Shown here one piece after another: positions 1 to 14,548 of a stretch of DNA of 64,000 bases. A model generated the notes under the pieces. The model was not told where the DNA came from and did not search any database. It worked only from the letters and a program-made list of their open reading frames with translations. The position numbers and the translations under genes were made by a program. Every line of letters starts with the position of its first letter. Within the stretch, counting starts at the first letter, position 1. The stretch lies in NCBI GenBank assembly GCA_037833965.1, contig AP031353.1, positions 3,660,501 to 3,724,500 on the forward strand, written 5' to 3'. The stretch comes from Marchantia polymorpha subsp. ruderalis. Lineage: Eukaryota; Streptophyta; Marchantiopsida; Marchantiales; Marchantiaceae.

Positions 1-1027
1 CAAGTACCATAGTCACTGGGGAAGAAGATATTATCAGAGAGTCAATTAGTATATAGGAGCGATTCGTAGGGACAACAGAGGGTGTCCAGGGGTACATTAC
101 ATACTGGATACCCATTCAGGAAGATAAGAAACTGATTTCTTGATGTTGAAACAAAAAGTTCTGTAATACAAAGTACTGTTATTCAACTCAAACATCGTCT
201 GAAGATTTCCCTTCACTGTGAAGAGAATTTTGTACTAAGGTTTGCACTAAGGTTGAGTTTGATGTGTCGCTAGAGTATAATGCTCTGTCCTTCGAAGGAA
301 TTCCCTCGTTGTGCCTTTCTTCATTATCATCCAGAGAACCTACAATCTTTCCAGGACATTCACCTATATACCTCGAACCAATAATGGCTGATACTGCAGT
401 GAAGAAAAACTCTATGCGAAGTGGTAAAAAGAGGATCGTAGTTGTATGTGACATTATCCTCAATTTAGAAAGTACTTAGGCTACTCCTTTTGATTGCAGA
501 TAAATGCCTCCAGTCTACGCTTTATTCATATTTTACATACATACTTACATACACCTGTATACTACCTGAAACCTATTAAACCTGTATGATCTTCAGAACT
601 AGTTCATGATCGTTAATCTTGTGTCAAATTACTAAACCTAGAACTATCTGCAAGGTTAGATATCATCACACATGAGATATTCAGTTTTATTTGTTAGTAT
701 TTTTATTAGATCTTCAAGATAAAAAGTTATACATAGCAATGGACTATCGATAAGACGGTCAAACCGTCTTTCCACGAATCACATGAAAATTGGATCTGCT
801 TGTTTGATAATGATGCAATGTAGTGATATAACATGAATCACCAACTTTTGATTGATATAAACCCGCATGAGATAAGTTTGAGTATCAACAACTGTTACCA
901 TAATTGTGAGTTCAGGATCACAAACGGAGATAAATTTATTCAGTGACTTCGGCTTATTGCGTAGAACGAGTGAAATGGGTGCGCTCTTTGTTGTGGTAAG
1001 CACGCCTTAGAGTGGTATACATGCATC
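1..1027. repeat. Direct duplication, left copy (DUR3 downstream flank)
   Basis: This segment matches 11906-12900 along its length with scattered substitutions and small indels. Both copies share the opening CAAGTACCAT.GTCACTGGGG and the closing run around TTGTGGTAAGCACGC. The right copy follows DUR3 directly, so this copy probably follows a second DUR3-like gene outside the window. Similarity begins at base 1, so the true left edge is not visible. Short ORFs inside (188-463, 779-1003) look like chance. Confidence 0.85.
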
Positions 1028-1031
1028 TGTA

Positions 1032-1335
1032 CACTCGGGGCCCTCTCTGCCGATCCCATTACTTCCCGTGCCCCGCCACAAGGTGCGGAAATAAACCACT
1101 GCCCATAAAAGTAGTGTCAACATCAGGCACATGATTTGCTCCCCTTATCCATAGTTGTGAGCATAGCGCATGTTGTTCGAAAATCATATAGTCGAACTTG
1201 TGTTTACTAAGTTATGTAGCTTTAAATATTAAAACTCCAAATTAGCTTGTATTCATATTTAAAATTGAGGGTGAGTGCTCACCTTCAATTTCAAGTACGA
1301 GTACTCTCAAGATATTTTCTTAAGATAATACTTGC
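1032..1335 (+). repeat. Dispersed repeat R, uninterrupted copy (empty site of element C)
   Basis: 1032-1170 matches 21004-21147, and about 1171-1335 matches 53438-53585. In the second copy the two halves are separated by the whole of element C, so this copy shows the locus before insertion. The copy at 20950-21147 has a TATATAGG motif upstream of the shared part, so R may be part of an LTR or another mobile repeat. Its family was not identified. Confidence 0.7.
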
Positions 1336-1340
1336 TGAGA

Positions 1341-2732
1341 AAACATTTCCATGATAAAACGTTTTCTTATTACCTACAACTCCGAATTCACCTCCCACCA
1401 ACGAAAATGGCTCTTGAAAGTATATCAACAAAAAAGAAGTATTGCCATAACTTGCTATTTCTATCAAGATAATCGGTTACACATATGTCAAGGACTTGTC
1501 TTAGAGGTTAGCACCAATCATACTCTACTTGGTGTTTATTATTTTGTCATGTAACAGTTTTTACTAGAGATGTGCTTTGTAAGATTAAAGAAGTCTTTTT
1601 TATGTTATAAAACGTGTCTATATCGTAAGTTATAGTTGATAGTTTTGATTCCTTCATCGAAAGTCAAGTCTAGATTAGAAATGTCGTCAACTCTATCTGC
1701 ATTCACACCACTCCAAGATAGTTAACTCCTTGTTGTCACCAAGATGTTACTCGGACATCTCATCTCTCACGTAGATTAATCAAATTGAAAAAAAAAACAC
1801 ATGCAAGAAAAGCTCCGAATAGAAAGAAGAATGTATAGTTTATAATGAGTGTACCAAGTAAGACTATTTTGTAGTACTACAGTTTTTTTAACCTACTAGT
1901 GCTTTTCTAGGCTTTCAAACACCAACTCAATCTAAGTACAGTCTAGTATACATCTTACGATTGCACTGGAAGAAAAGTCTAAAAGAAAGTAGATGATCAA
2001 TGAGCGTTAACCTATTGGCGCCAAAAATATTTCACCTTAAAATGACGAAATATAGTCTCGAACTACTTCTCAATTCGAAGTGGAAAAATCTATCAAGCAA
2101 CTAAACTTTTTACAATTCAAATGTTAACTTTATAGCTATTATGGTGCCTTGACATCCACACAAATCCAATCTGCTCCTTACAAACAATAATATGAACATA
2201 TCTTTTCTTCAAGGATCAATGATACTTTCTTTCTAATAACACATTCAATTTACTATCTTATCTATATTAATATAATTGCCTGACATTTATTTATCCCATG
2301 ATTATATATCCAATTCCTGTAACATGCAAGTTGCAGCTCCATTTCATAGCTTGACTCTTCAAGATGATGGATAACTATGTTCATTTTCTCCCGATCAATA
2401 ATTTTTGATTCAATAAACTTTACAAGTTTTAGCTAACAGGTTCCGTTTCAAATCCACCTTTATACTTTCACTGTCAATGACATTTGATTTAATTCAGTGT
2501 ACAAGCTTCAATTAACAGGTTATGCTTCAGATCAGTGATGAACTTAGCTAGAGCTTGCTTGGTGTTCAGATAAATCAAAGAGTACGCTTTATTGCAATTT
2601 TATCTATATGATTCAAACTATTTGAAAAAATGCCCATAGCTCTTTCGTTACACAAGATCGTAATCTACACTTGTTAGTTGGGTATTGTGTGCAGAAATTC
2701 CTTATCACGCAATACATAGATCTAAGAAGGCC
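1341..2732. other. AT-rich stretch without a recognised gene
   Basis: No open frame longer than about 80 codons and no recognisable domain. The short ORF at 1351-1554 has no supporting feature. Nothing else stands out. Confidence 0.5.
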
Positions 2733-5151
2733 TGTGGTAACCCATTTTTTGTTTTTCGTCGGAACTAAAACATTTTTGAATAGTAAGTACCGCAGTAGCA
2801 GTTGTAAATAGTAATCGGTACGCAAAACCAGAGTAAAAAGAGGATCGAGGACAGTCAAGGGGTTTTGGGCTTAGGCCACAGTGGGACGCTTGGGACGGAA
2901 AGGGAGGTTCATGCTGCAGGATCCGCTTCGAGCACCTTCGGCGGTAGATCCCTCATAACTTTTTCAATTCGTAACGCCTTGAGTTGCGTCGGGTCTTGTT
3001 GGAAAAAGCTCAACGCGTTGGTTCTAACGAGCCCAAGAACTTGTGAAACGGATGAGAGGTCACTGAGTTATGAGTGTCGGAAGTTACTTATGGGGGGCCT
3101 TCGGCAGTAGAGCGACTCCGGCGGTACGCCTTTGGCAGAAGAACCGCCGGAAGATGCGCCTTCGGCGGTAGACGCCTTCGGGGCAAGGGCCTTCGGCGAA
3201 AAAGTGACTTCGGCGGAAGAGTGAATCCCTCATAACTTTCTCAATTCACAACGCCTTGACTTGGTTAGGGTCTTGTTGGAAAGAGCTCAACACGCTTGTT
3301 CTAACGAGCCCAAGAACGCTTGGAACGGATGAGGACTCAGGGAGTTGTGACTGTCGGAAGATGCGAAGACGAGCGCCTACGCATAGGCGGAAGGAATTCA
3401 CCTACGCGTAGGCACTTCGCCATCGGCAGAATATACGCCTTCGGCCCTAGATGACCGCCTTCAGCGACGGACGTCTTCAGGTCAACGCCTTCGGCGATGC
3501 GGGAGAGTGCATTCGGCGGAAGAGTGAATCCCTTATAACTTTCTCAATTCGTAACGCCTTGACTTGATTAGGGTTGCGTTGAAAAGAGCCTGACTTGCTG
3601 GTTCTAACGAGCCAAAGAATGCTTCGAACGGATAAGATATCAATGAGTTATGAGTGTCGGAAGTTACTGATAGAGGGCCTTCGGGGCATGGGCCTTCGGC
3701 GGTACGCCTTCGGTGCCACGTGGCAGAAGATTCCCGATGACAGAAGTTGGCAGGATTATGTCAAGTGTGGGAAGCGGAACGGCGGGACGTGAAGTCGCAC
3801 GTGAGGAGCAGGCCGTTACCCATAATCGCGAGAATGGCATTCAAGCGGCATGTGGGTCCCACGGACCTCGGATTTTGGAGAAGGAATTTTGGCCTAGGTT
3901 CAGAGATCTTGCGGGGCCCATATCTTTGCGATGGACGGTCGGATGGATCTGAAATTTGGTGGGGCCGTTGATCTTAGCCGGCCACGCATGCAAATTTTCA
4001 GCCTCAGATCTTGGATGGAAAGGCGCTAGCGGCTCTGTACAGTAGGCTTAGGATTCAGATTAGGGTTAGGGTTAGATTTAGGTTGTAAGTTAGAGGGGAA
4101 GGCAGCCGTCGACTCCTCAGGTGTAGGATCTGTTGCGGCTCGCACCATGGCATTGCAGTGTAGTGTTAGTTAGTACTTAGAAGGTATAAAGTAGTTCAAG
4201 GCGTCTTGCCTTGGGATTTTTCCAGTTTCGGAAGTGCAGATCAGGAACTCATTTTCTCTACGTGTTTGTGTCCTTAGTTCTGTCACCACGCACGAGGAGC
4301 TACACCTTGGCGGTCCGCATTGCGAAGCTGAAGGCCTTCGGCCGAATGTTCAGAGCTAGTACATTGGTTAGAGACTTGAGTAGTTCGGATCTACACCTGC
4401 GGGTGATTGCCGATGCTCAGAGCCAGTGACTAGTTAGATACTTGAATAGTTTCGCCCCTACACCTTCGAGTGTTTGTTCCTGATTGTACTCCTTCGGGAT
4501 TTTTCCCCTGAATGCCAAAGTGAAGTTTTGCTACTTCATGTAAGCCTTGGTTGTAAATTCAGGTTACGCTGCAGCAGGTGCCTTCAGGGTAACCCTTGTA
4601 GTATTTTTGGGAATGACAAGTGCCTAAGAATTCAAACTCTTCAATAGACTGTTATGGTGTGTTACTGAAACGTTTCTCAGTGAGTCCTTCCGTGCGGACC
4701 TGTGTTCTCTGCGCGTTTTGTGAGTTGAGCGTGTTGTTCACCGCGTGTGAGTGACTTCGATCCGAAGTAGGAAGTTCAAACCGGGTTCCCTACGCTAGCA
4801 GAAAACTAGTGGAAGGGTTGTAAAAGCCGGAGTTGGGAGTCACTACCCGTCGCTTCGCTGAGTACTCGCGAGAGACTTCCCCCCTGAAATCTTGAGAAGA
4901 GCTCCTAACCGATCTCTGGGTTGTGTTTCTGTAGTTTCAGGTGTGTGTGTGTGTGTTGAGTGAACTACGCTGCACTGTGGGACCTCCGAGTGAACACTTG
5001 TAATATATATGAGAGTGACAGTTGCCTGAGAATTCAAACTGCTCAATAGTCTGTCAAATGTGACACTTTGTACCCTGTGTGTTCCTCTGTCCCTGTGGTT
5101 TCGACCTTTCTACCACTATATTGCAGTTTTAGCTTTTAGTGGGTTATTACA
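2733..5151 (+). mobile_element. Solo LTR, B family, short form (about 2.4 kb)
   Basis: It starts TGTGGTAACCCA and ends GGGTTATTACA. It is flanked by AGGCC (2728-2732) and AGGCT (5152-5156), a 5-bp target duplication with one mismatch. Inside lie three copies of a ~130-bp cassette (2951-3083, 3227-3360, 3528-3662), GCCTTCGGCG motifs, a short telomere-like run near 4064, a TATAAA at 4185-4190, a hairpin at 4197-4213 and a GT microsatellite near 4940. No internal region or second LTR is present, so it is a solo LTR left by recombination. It lacks the U3 ORF of the long forms. Confidence 0.9.
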
Positions 5152-5156
5152 AGGCT

Positions 5157-6750
5157 GGTGCATAAGACTGTAATCAGACTAAACATTGTACATCGTTCAA
5201 TGTTGTGGAGATAACATAATTGATTGAGTGACAAGTTGACGTAAATCAAGCGCAATTTACTCATTAACACATAGGTCTTGGAAAAGATAGCTGATTATAC
5301 AATGAATCCATATCTAATAGCTCAAAAATTTCTCTCGCTCGGAAGAAATAAATCTCTCAATTTTGTTGTCTGTCATGAACAAGTTAATAAAACTGTGCAA
5401 TGCGTCCAAATCAGCAAGTAATCCCCAATAAGTTGATGGCATGAAACATCCAATAACGCCAGTGTTCCTTCACGTATATTTGCTCTGAAGTATTTACTTT
5501 TTGATTGATATCGTCTTCAAAAACATCACTTCTGAAACCTGGCACTTCACAATGACGTATTCAAGTTTGTCCTCTATGGTGCGTTTGAAGATCACCAAGC
5601 TGCGGATCCAAGACATGGAACTCGAGCAACATACCTGATAAGTATATTCAACTCAAATCCACAAATTCTAACAGGGTACAACAAGTACAAAAATTTTACG
5701 GGAAAGAGTTCACTTGCTCGATTTCCATTTAAAAAAATATAGATTAAAACTAAAATCTATGTTTATATAATAGATACTACCTGGAAAAAACTAAAATATC
5801 TCATCCTATGCTTTCTCTTAAAAACAACCTCTCACATTATACAACAAATCTTTCCATTATTTCGAAAGTGTAAACAGTTAGTTGCTCCACAAATGGTTCC
5901 GGAATCTTTATTCCAGCTTTTCCAAGGCCCAGAGTGCATTTAAAGAATTTATTTGTGTAGTTCCATCATTTGAGAGCTCTACACCGTCTTATACCTGTAG
6001 AATATTCAGATGCCAATCCATTGCATCGGAATCAGCTCGTTACTAATGGCAACCTTGATGCACAAGATTCCAAGCATCAAGCTTGCAGCACAGAATCCGC
6101 GTGATTCACTGTCAGACCGCTGTATTCCAAATGGAGGCCCAAGAAGAGGGGGTCAATGCCTGAGACTTGAGACTTTACTGCTCTCTCTGTGTAGGATTGA
6201 GAGGCAGAGCAAATTTTGTCTAATCGGGAGGATAAAGCGGGCAATCCTTTGCCACTTGCTGGGGCTCGCAGCTATCAAAATCACCCAGTGGCATGGCAGC
6301 TGCGTTCAGAGTACGCTGTTCAGTGTACGATCACCCAGCGTACACTGGGTGATCGTGCTGTTAGTCTCTCCAAAGTCGAATGTGGCTGCGCCTTTTGAAC
6401 GTTTTTGTCGGTCAACAAGTAGTCAACTATTGGAGTGATGTGGAGAGCCGACCGGATTCAAGAGGTCGCGAGCGTGACGTGGAGTGATGGCTTACGTGCC
6501 AGATGAGGTAATTCTCATGATGGAACAAACTGTGACTCTGGAGTCCAATATTGGCTTGCCAACATTTCGTCATACAATCACAATCTCTTCCAACATTTTG
6601 TGATTCTGATTCAAATTGATCAATCTCAATGGCGCGCATGGAACTACCAAAAAGTACTATGACAACGTGGGGCTAGCCTGAAAACATTGTACTTGAGGAA
6701 AATGTTTTTGAAATGGAATATCATTTATTCACATAATGAGCTTATGATTT
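5157..6750. other. No recognised gene; one perfect hairpin
   Basis: AT-rich up to about 6000, then mixed composition. A 142-codon open frame at 6010-6438 shows no known motif and is probably chance. The only structure noted is the inverted repeat at 6327-6356. Confidence 0.45.
6327..6356. repeat. Perfect inverted repeat, 12-bp arms, 6-nt loop
   Basis: ACGATCACCCAG, a loop of CGTACA, then CTGGGTGATCGT. A further ATCACCCAG lies about 50 bp upstream. It could be a transposon remnant or a chance palindrome; no function can be assigned. Confidence 0.7.
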
Positions 6751-6753
6751 AGG

Positions 6754-7390
6754 TTGATGTTTTGGTCTGGGGCCAGGACGGATTCTGCTTCTAGCGAAGG
6801 GAATTTGGACCCTTCCACGACTAATTCGAGTCTAACGCAAGAGGTCGAGGCCCGAAAGCAGGCCCCTCGAGCGCCATTTAATTTGGGGCCGAAGATTCAC
6901 AACTGGGATCAGCAGCGAGCAGCATGGCTGGCCAAGTACCCACACAAGAGATTGACTCTTGAGGGCAGGCCGCATATGATTCTCGTGACTAGTTCTCGAC
7001 CGGAGCCGTGACCTGCTGCGACAGGCAAACACTTCTTACTGAAGTCCATCAACAACAAGATGGATTATTGTCGGCTGTTCATGATCGAGATATACTACAA
7101 AATGGCGATCATGAAATTGGACGACTTCTGGATCAAGCTGCCAATTATTCGGAAGCTGATGGTGTCCCATCCCGAAGCAGAGTGGATCTGGTGGATGGAC
7201 AGTGATGCCATTTTCACAAACATGACCTTCGACTACCCTGTGGAGAAATACGAGGGCCGGAATCTCGTCGTTCACGGATGGGTTAAAGCAGTGTAGGAAG
7301 ACAAGGCTTGGGTGCGTCTGAAAGCCGGCATCTTCCAGCTGAGGAATTGTCAGTGGTCTCTTGATCTCTTGGACATGTGAACAATGGGGC
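6754..7390 (+). pseudogene. GT34 glycosyltransferase relic (xyloglucan 6-xylosyltransferase/galactomannan galactosyltransferase type)
   Basis: In one frame the translation reads LGPKIHNWDQQRAAWL, LLKSINNKMDYCRL, KLPIIRKLMVSHPEAEW, WWMDSDAIF and LRNCQWSLDLLDM, in the order expected of plant GT34 enzymes. These Golgi type II enzymes use UDP-sugars to add xylose or galactose branches to hemicellulose. The DSD triad (7198-7206) is the metal and sugar-nucleotide binding DxD motif. The frame is cut by three in-frame stops: TGA at 7009-7011 (where the family has Cys), TAG at 7294-7296 (where it usually has Tyr) and TGA at 7377-7379 (where it has Trp). After about 7390 similarity is lost in all frames, and the N-terminal membrane anchor is absent. 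An AG at 6751-6752 could be an old splice acceptor. This is a dead host gene fragment, confident at family level but not for the exact substrate. Confidence 0.85.
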
Positions 7391-7771
7391 CGCTTTTAAT
7401 AACCCTGCATACAAAGAGGCGACGGCTTCTGGGAATCCTTGTCGGTCATCGGTGTGGACTGTGGAGGGATGTGGCGAGCAGAGTTGCCGCGAGAGCCAGA
7501 ATCAGGGTCGACAAGAAGTACTCTGGGCGAGAATTGTTGTGCTTCTCACGTTGGAGCTCCAATATTGGAATTCTGAGTCGCTTATACTGGCTGTGGGCTT
7601 TTGCTCTGTGCAAATTGGAGCTGAATATAGTTTGCCCAATCATGTCATCCAGCACCTTTTCGTTGACTTAACGTAAATGGATCCCATCCCCTTGCACTGA
7701 ATCTAATTGTAAACAGATTCTCGGGCCCTCGTAAAGCAGCTCGCTCGCTTATTTTGAAGACTGCAATCGAC
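7391..7771. other. Intergenic region between GT34 relic and DUR3
   Basis: Probably holds the upstream regulatory region of DUR3. Open frames here (7377-7676, 7384-7671) overlap the lost end of the GT34 relic and match nothing recognised. Confidence 0.4.
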
Positions 7772-7777
7772 TATAAA
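7772..7777 (+). promoter_or_regulatory. TATA box of DUR3
   Basis: TATAAA (followed by GG) lies 112 bp before the DUR3 start codon. With a start about 30 bp downstream this would give a 5' leader of roughly 85 nt, rich in CT dinucleotides near 7840-7880. No other TATA-like motif is as close. Confidence 0.6.
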
Positions 7778-7888
7778 GGATGGGCCCTTTTACTGAAATC
7801 TCAGACTACCAGAGTGTGTAGAGCAACCCTGTTGTCTGCGCTCTCTCTCTGGCTCTCTGATCTCTGCTTTTCCGCTCTCTGCCCTGCA

Positions 7889-11629
<3,741 letters not shown>

Positions 11630-11905
11630 GTGTTATCTGTCGATACAACTGGGAAAATGAACATCTTTTTTTGTTGGTTCAATTCCCTCCAGGCCCTGAG
11701 ATTTGAGTTTCAGGGCATCAATTTGCAACAGTCGAAGCGGAGGCTCGCTTTATCTGAACGTAGAATCTGACGCATGTCGTGGTGAAAACGTAAAGATGTG
11801 TTTTCTGTGTACATCAGCGCTTACCGTAGGCCTGACAGTTCACAAGAGAGTGAATTCCGAGGCAGGACATGGCCTTGTACTGGAGTAAATACTGTCCCTG
11901 CAGTG
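11630..11905 (+). other. DUR3 3' untranslated/downstream region
   Basis: Unique sequence between the DUR3 stop codon and the start of the duplicated flank. It probably includes the 3' UTR, but no clear AATAAA signal is visible. The 61-codon frame at 11703-11888 has no recognisable feature. Confidence 0.5.
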
Positions 11906-12900
11906 CAAGTACCATCGTCACTGGGGAGGAAGATATTATCAGAGAGTCAATTAGTAGTATATAGGAGCGATTCGTAGGGACAACAGAGGGTGTCCAGGGT
12001 ACATTACATACTGGATACCCATTTAGGAAGATAAGAAACTGATTTCTTGATGTTGAAACAAAAAGTTCTGTAATACAAAGTACTGTTATTCAACTCAAAC
12101 ATCGTCTGAAGATATCCCTTCACTGTGAAGAGAATTTTGTTCACCGGTTTGCACTAAGGTTGAGTTTGATGTGTCGCTACAGTATAATGCTCTATCCTGG
12201 TTGTGACTTCTTCATTAGCATCTAGAGAACTTACAATCTTGCCAAGACAATCACCGTAACCAGCGAAATACCTCGAAGCATGTAAAAACTCTATGGGAGT
12301 GGGAAAAGACGATCGTAGTTATATATATGATATGATACTCAAATTTGAAAGTACTTAAGCTTATCATATTAATTGCAGATAAATGCCTCCAGTCTACTCT
12401 TTATTTATTATTTACATACATACAAATGTACACTACCTGAAACCTATTAAACCTGTATCATCTTCAGAACTAGTTCAGGATTTTTAATCTTCTGTCAAGC
12501 TCAAGCTAGAACCATCTCCATCTTCGGAAATTCAGATATCATCACACATGAGATGTTCAGTTTTGCTTGTAAGTATTTCTATCAGATCTTCAGGATAGAA
12601 AGTTATATATATCAATGCACTCTCGAAAAGACGATCAAACCGTCTTTCCGAGAAAAGATTTCGTTTGTTTGTTTCAAAATGGTGCAATGCAGTGATATAA
12701 CATGAATCACCAACTTTTAATTAATGAAAATACGTACGAGATAAGTTTGAGCATCAACAAATGTTACCACAAGTATCAGTTCTGGATCACAAACGGAGAT
12801 AAATTGATTCCGTGAGTTCGGCTTATCGCGTAGAACGAGTGAAATTGGTGCGCTCTTTGTTGTGGTAAGCACGCTTTAGAGTAGTTAGTATACATGAATC
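11906..12900. repeat. Direct duplication, right copy (DUR3 downstream flank)
   Basis: Matches 1-1027 with small indels. Shared blocks include the run beginning CAAGTACCAT at 11906, the TGATTTCTTGATGTTGAAAC block near 12040, the AAATGCCTCCAGTCTAC block near 12382 and the TTGTGGTAAGCACGC block near 12860. The right edge falls at about 12900. There a short stretch resembling the reverse complement of repeat R (compare 12910-12945 with 20965-21000) begins, so a mobile repeat may mark the duplication border. Confidence 0.85.
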
Positions 12901-13930
12901 TGCTTCACTGACTCGCTTAGTTGCACAAACTTATACAAATTGCCTTACTGCGAGGTGTGAGGGATCCCAATTTATTTCTACTCTTTCTTTCGAGATATTT
13001 GCTTGATGGGATCACATCAAGAACATTTTTGCTTGATGGGACCCATCAAGTTTCGTTTTACCCGATGGGACCCTAACTACGGTACATGTCACAATGTTCT
13101 AGTATGAACAGACAGTGAGTCGCATTGCCGCTAACGCGTGACTGCTGGCCGAGCTTGAGCCTTCGTCTCGTTTCTGCTGTACCGGGCCACCTTTCAGGGG
13201 AATCGGGTCCTGTCGCTGGGCGCGTCCGTGGTCGAGGGTCCGTGACCGAGCAGCGAGTCACTGGGACGTTGCGCACTACGCGGATTCTGGTCCAAGGCTT
13301 ATGCGGGGATGCCGTTGTGTTGGCCAACCTCGAGGGCTCGTTCGACGAGAGTTGAATTGCGCCAAATTGGGGTCGATTTCCGAGAGCTGGCGCCGGTGCA
13401 CCGATTCTCAAAGGCAGATCTGTAGCGCTGGGCGAACCGGGGCGGTCGATGAGCATGCGTCATGCTTTGGCTTGCCGTGTCTTTTGGACAATTGGATCCT
13501 ATCATGCATTCGTTGTTTTGACCTGTGCAAGTGTATTCGGGTCTGCTGCCGCGGTTGAGGTCTGAATCAGTGAGGGCGTGACAAAGATAGAGGAAGGAGA
13601 CGAAGTGGGAGCACGAAGCCCAGGTATTCCTTTGCGATCCATTTCCAACATTGCAATCGCTTTCATATTCCATGTTGGAAGTTCCCTTGTCTGTCGACTT
13701 GCGTTCGCTAAAAATGCATTTAACTAAAACAGCGGGGATAACTAGCCGGGATAACTAAACCGCAGTAGGGATAGCTCAGTCGGAATCCCTAATAAATTCA
13801 AACTGTAATATTTGTAATTCAAATAATGATAACATATTGTGGCGACAAAATTTTAGGCGGCAAAGTATAGAGTTTTTGAAAATAGTGTCACATCGATATC
13901 CTCCAGCTCGTCAATGTTGCAACGTCGCTT
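12901..13930. other. Intergenic; GC-rich block without a recognised gene
   Basis: 13080-13560 is markedly richer in GC than its surroundings and has overlapping open frames of 76-127 codons on both strands, none with a recognisable motif. 12985-13070 carries several TTGATGGGA(C/T)C-type repeats. 13690-13830 carries repeated GGGATAACTA-like words. No gene can be supported. Confidence 0.4.
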
Positions 13931-14548
13931 TTGGGTGTCAATGTCAGTGCTGTGCTAGAGCTCGTGCCAGAGCTCGTGCTTGTCCTTTTCTTGTCATTTC
14001 AGGTGCTTTTTGCAGGTGTGGTGACAGCATGGAGGCGGGATGAATTATGCGGGATACACGGCCCTTTCAATTCGTTAATCTTCAATTTGTCAAAAGGGAC
14101 GGCCTACATCAAAAGCTCGAGGCTTAACAATTTTGTTTTAGGAGAGGCATCTTGTTATAGTGATAGGAAGACGGAATTTGTGACACGTTGCTCATACAAG
14201 GATGGAGAGGCTAGACACCGTTGAGAATCGTATACAATGTACTCTTGCAAATATGGTACTCAAGAAAGGGGCAAGAAGAATATGCTTAGATCAAATTTTA
14301 TTCAAGATCCATCAACAAAGGCAGAATTTGGTCCAGGCAGCAAGGATAGATAAGATCATGATTCTCACCACAAGGACTGTCAGTGCAGGTTTAGTGCCTA
14401 ATGATCACATTCCACTAGGGACCACGAAGTTGCTATACAAGCATAGAAGACACGTAAATGCTGCAGGTGTAGCTTGTCATGGCACACCGTATTCGGATAG
14501 TGTTGGCTTGCCATCTCAGATGGCGCACAATTTATCCTCCGAGTGCAG
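13931..14548 (+). pseudogene. MULE transposase relic, N-terminal exon(s)
   Basis: Two overlapping frames (13931-14224 and 14202-14548) give IKSSRLNNFVLGEASCYSD, EFVTRCSYKDGE and, near the end, LYKHRRHVNAAGVACHG. These resemble the zinc-binding N-terminal part of plant Mutator-like transposases. The change of frame around 14200-14224 suggests a frameshift. The last codon is split at GAGTGCAG|GTAACG, a good splice donor at 14549, and is completed in phase by the exon starting at 16966. The assignment rests on weak resemblance plus the matching splice phase. Confidence 0.5.

Noticed and set aside
4935-4960. GT/CA microsatellites near 4940, 16675, 31140, 33620, 44745 and 56765
   Set aside because: They occupy the same position in every B-family LTR and are ordinary length-variable parts of it, not separate features.
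6010-6438. 142-codon plus-strand open frame
   Set aside because: No recognisable feature, overlaps other frames and a hairpin, and lies in non-coding-looking DNA.
13073-13673. GC-rich block with overlapping open frames on both strands
   Set aside because: No frame is supported by motif, splice signals or codon pattern; listed as intergenic.
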